Shown here one piece after another: positions 13,239 through 14,122 of a stretch of 14,122 bases of DNA. The stretch lies in contig CAZERC010000033.1 in NCBI GenBank assembly GCA_964515395.1, positions 1 through 14,122 of the forward strand, read 5' to 3'. Position 1 is the first letter of the stretch, and the number at the start of each line of letters is the position of its first letter. Position numbers and translations under genes: made by a program. The notes beneath the pieces were generated by a model. That model had not been told where the DNA came from. It saw only the letters and a list, made by a program, of their open reading frames with translations, and made no database searches. The DNA is from UBA1876 sp964515395. Its GTDB lineage: Bacteria; Synergistota; Synergistia; Synergistales; Thermovirgaceae.

Positions 13239-14122
13239 TTGCCCCAACAGGAAACATATCCGAGTACGGTTGTTGAAATTCTCAGGAACCTGTATCTTTC
13301 GAACTCGCCGCTGCATTCCATCGACCTCAAGGAAGCCCTGAAAAAGGCGGGAATCGTGCTCGATTCCCGCACCATCCGCTACCACATGTCCAACCTCGAA
13401 GAAGAAGGAATTGTCCGGCGCCTCGGGAAAAAAGGGGTGATCCTTACCAAAAGGGGTATCGAGGAGGCCAAAACGCTTCTGGTCTTCGACAGGATCGGTC
13501 TCGCATCACTGGAAACCCAGAAAATGCTCCTGGAATGTGACTTCGACGTGGAAAATTGTCGAGGCAAACTTATCGTTAATGTCATCACCTGTCCTAAAGA
13601 CAATGTCACCGAGGCCCTCGAATGCCTGAATGAGGTTTCCGCCTCTTCTGTGATCGTCTCCCCTTTGATCGGCCTTATCGACGAAGACCAGAAGATCTGG
13701 AACATCCGGATCGATCCAGGACAGGTTGGCATCGCCGCTGTTTCTTCGACAAACTATGAATCCATCTTCCGCCGCAAGGGCGTGCCTCTTGAAACCACAT
13801 CGACGGGACTGTACAAACTGTGTGACGGCGCACCGAAAGGATTTATTGAAATTATCTGCCACTCCGGGACTACCATCAGCCCGGGACAGCTTCTGTGCCA
13901 GGGACGTTATACGCAGGTGATGAAGTATATCGAAACAGGGTCAGGATATGTTACGGCAAGCATCAAGACATTTCCGTCGTTTTATTGCGATCAGGCAATG
14001 GATATCGCCGGGAATCTTGGGGAGAGACATTTCAATTCCGTTTTCGAAACAGGTTGCACAATGCCCGAGAACTATCGCATGAGCATTCAGGACAGGAACA
14101 AGGGATACCTGCTGGTATACGG
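13239..14122 (+). CDS. NrpR-like (DUF128) transcriptional regulator, 3' truncated by window end
   Basis: At least 294 residues are visible and the frame is open to the window edge. Residues 1-75 form a winged helix-turn-helix: VVEILRNLYLSNSPLHSIDL leads into a helix containing DSRTIRYHMSNLEEEGIVRR, then a wing and LTKRGIEEA. This is the DNA-binding module of NrpR. From about residue 85 an NrpR/DUF128 sensor domain follows, with FDRIGLASLE, GKLIVNVITC, GQVGIAAVSS, RRKGVPLETTSTGLY and GFIEIICHSGTTISPGQL. In methanogens NrpR represses nitrogen genes and releases DNA on binding 2-oxoglutarate. Here the sensor may respond to 2-oxoglutarate or a similar acid of the neighbouring pathway (inference). 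It starts at TTG with a strong AGGAGGT. Whether a second DUF128 domain follows cannot be seen. Confidence 0.85.
   Translation, partial: MPQQETYPSTVVEILRNLYLSNSPLHSIDLKEALKKAGIVLDSRTIRYHMSNLEEEGIVRRLGKKGVILTKRGIEEAKTLLVFDRIGLASLETQKMLLECDFDVENCRGKLIVNVITCPKDNVTEALECLNEVSASSVIVSPLIGLIDEDQKIWNIRIDPGQVGIAAVSSTNYESIFRRKGVPLETTSTGLYKLCDGAPKGFIEIICHSGTTISPGQLLCQGRYTQVMKYIETGSGYVTASIKTFPSFYCDQAMDIAGNLGERHFNSVFETGCTMPENYRMSIQDRNKGYLLVY

Noticed and set aside
13064..13276. 70-residue open frame upstream of the regulator
   Set aside because: It starts at TTG with no Shine-Dalgarno and overlaps the well-supported regulator start in another frame. A leader peptide cannot be excluded but is not supported.

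Overview
The window looks like part of the chromosome of an anaerobic, moderately GC-rich bacterium. Coding regions are roughly mid-50s % GC by eye, and the one large intergenic gap is clearly AT-rich. A TAXI-type TRAP transporter, MmgE/PrpD paralogs, an AtuA/DUF4387 pair and an NrpR-like (DUF128) regulator together would fit the Desulfobacterota/Deltaproteobacteria or a syntrophic Firmicute. That placement is a guess from gene content, not a measurement.

Layout. Eleven genes lie head to tail on the minus strand between 12710 and 197 and probably form one long operon. In transcription order they are: an AtuA-family (DUF1446) protein; MmgE/PrpD copy A; a DUF4387 protein, whose ATG overlaps the stop of copy A; MmgE/PrpD copy B; MmgE/PrpD copy C; a LeuC/aconitase-type large subunit; a LeuD-type small subunit; a TAXI solute-binding protein; a fused DctQM TRAP permease; a small exported Ig-like protein; and a PEP mutase/isocitrate lyase superfamily lyase. 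Gaps are short (-4 to 60 nt) through the enzyme block. They widen (102-160 nt, some with hairpins) around the transport genes and the last lyase. Downstream (1-196) there is only a weak terminator-like hairpin. A divergent plus-strand gene from 13239, cut by the window end, encodes an NrpR-type regulator with an N-terminal winged helix and a DUF128 sensor domain.

Working model (inference). The TRAP system imports a C5-C7 branched di- or tricarboxylate. The PrpD-type and AtuA/DUF4387 proteins dehydrate, isomerise or otherwise rearrange it. The LeuCD-type hydro-lyase rehydrates the unsaturated acid. The terminal lyase splits the product by retro-Claisen cleavage into pyruvate plus succinate or propionate. 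The logic resembles the 2-methylcitrate route (PrpD, aconitase, PrpB) and the end of nicotinate fermentation (dimethylmaleate hydratase DmdAB, then 2,3-dimethylmalate lyase). There is no synthase, and no leuA or leuB, so catabolism of an imported acid is more likely than leucine biosynthesis.

Regulation. The 528-bp divergent intergenic region (12711-13238) contains one exact GGAA-N6-TTCC palindrome, the operator consensus of archaeal NrpR. It also contains four sites that differ at one of the eight fixed positions. Two of these lie just downstream of a TTGACA-N18-TATTGT promoter that points into the operon. The exact site lies inside a candidate promoter that points toward the regulator. This suggests an autoregulated NrpR-type switch, used here for organic-acid catabolism rather than nitrogen fixation.
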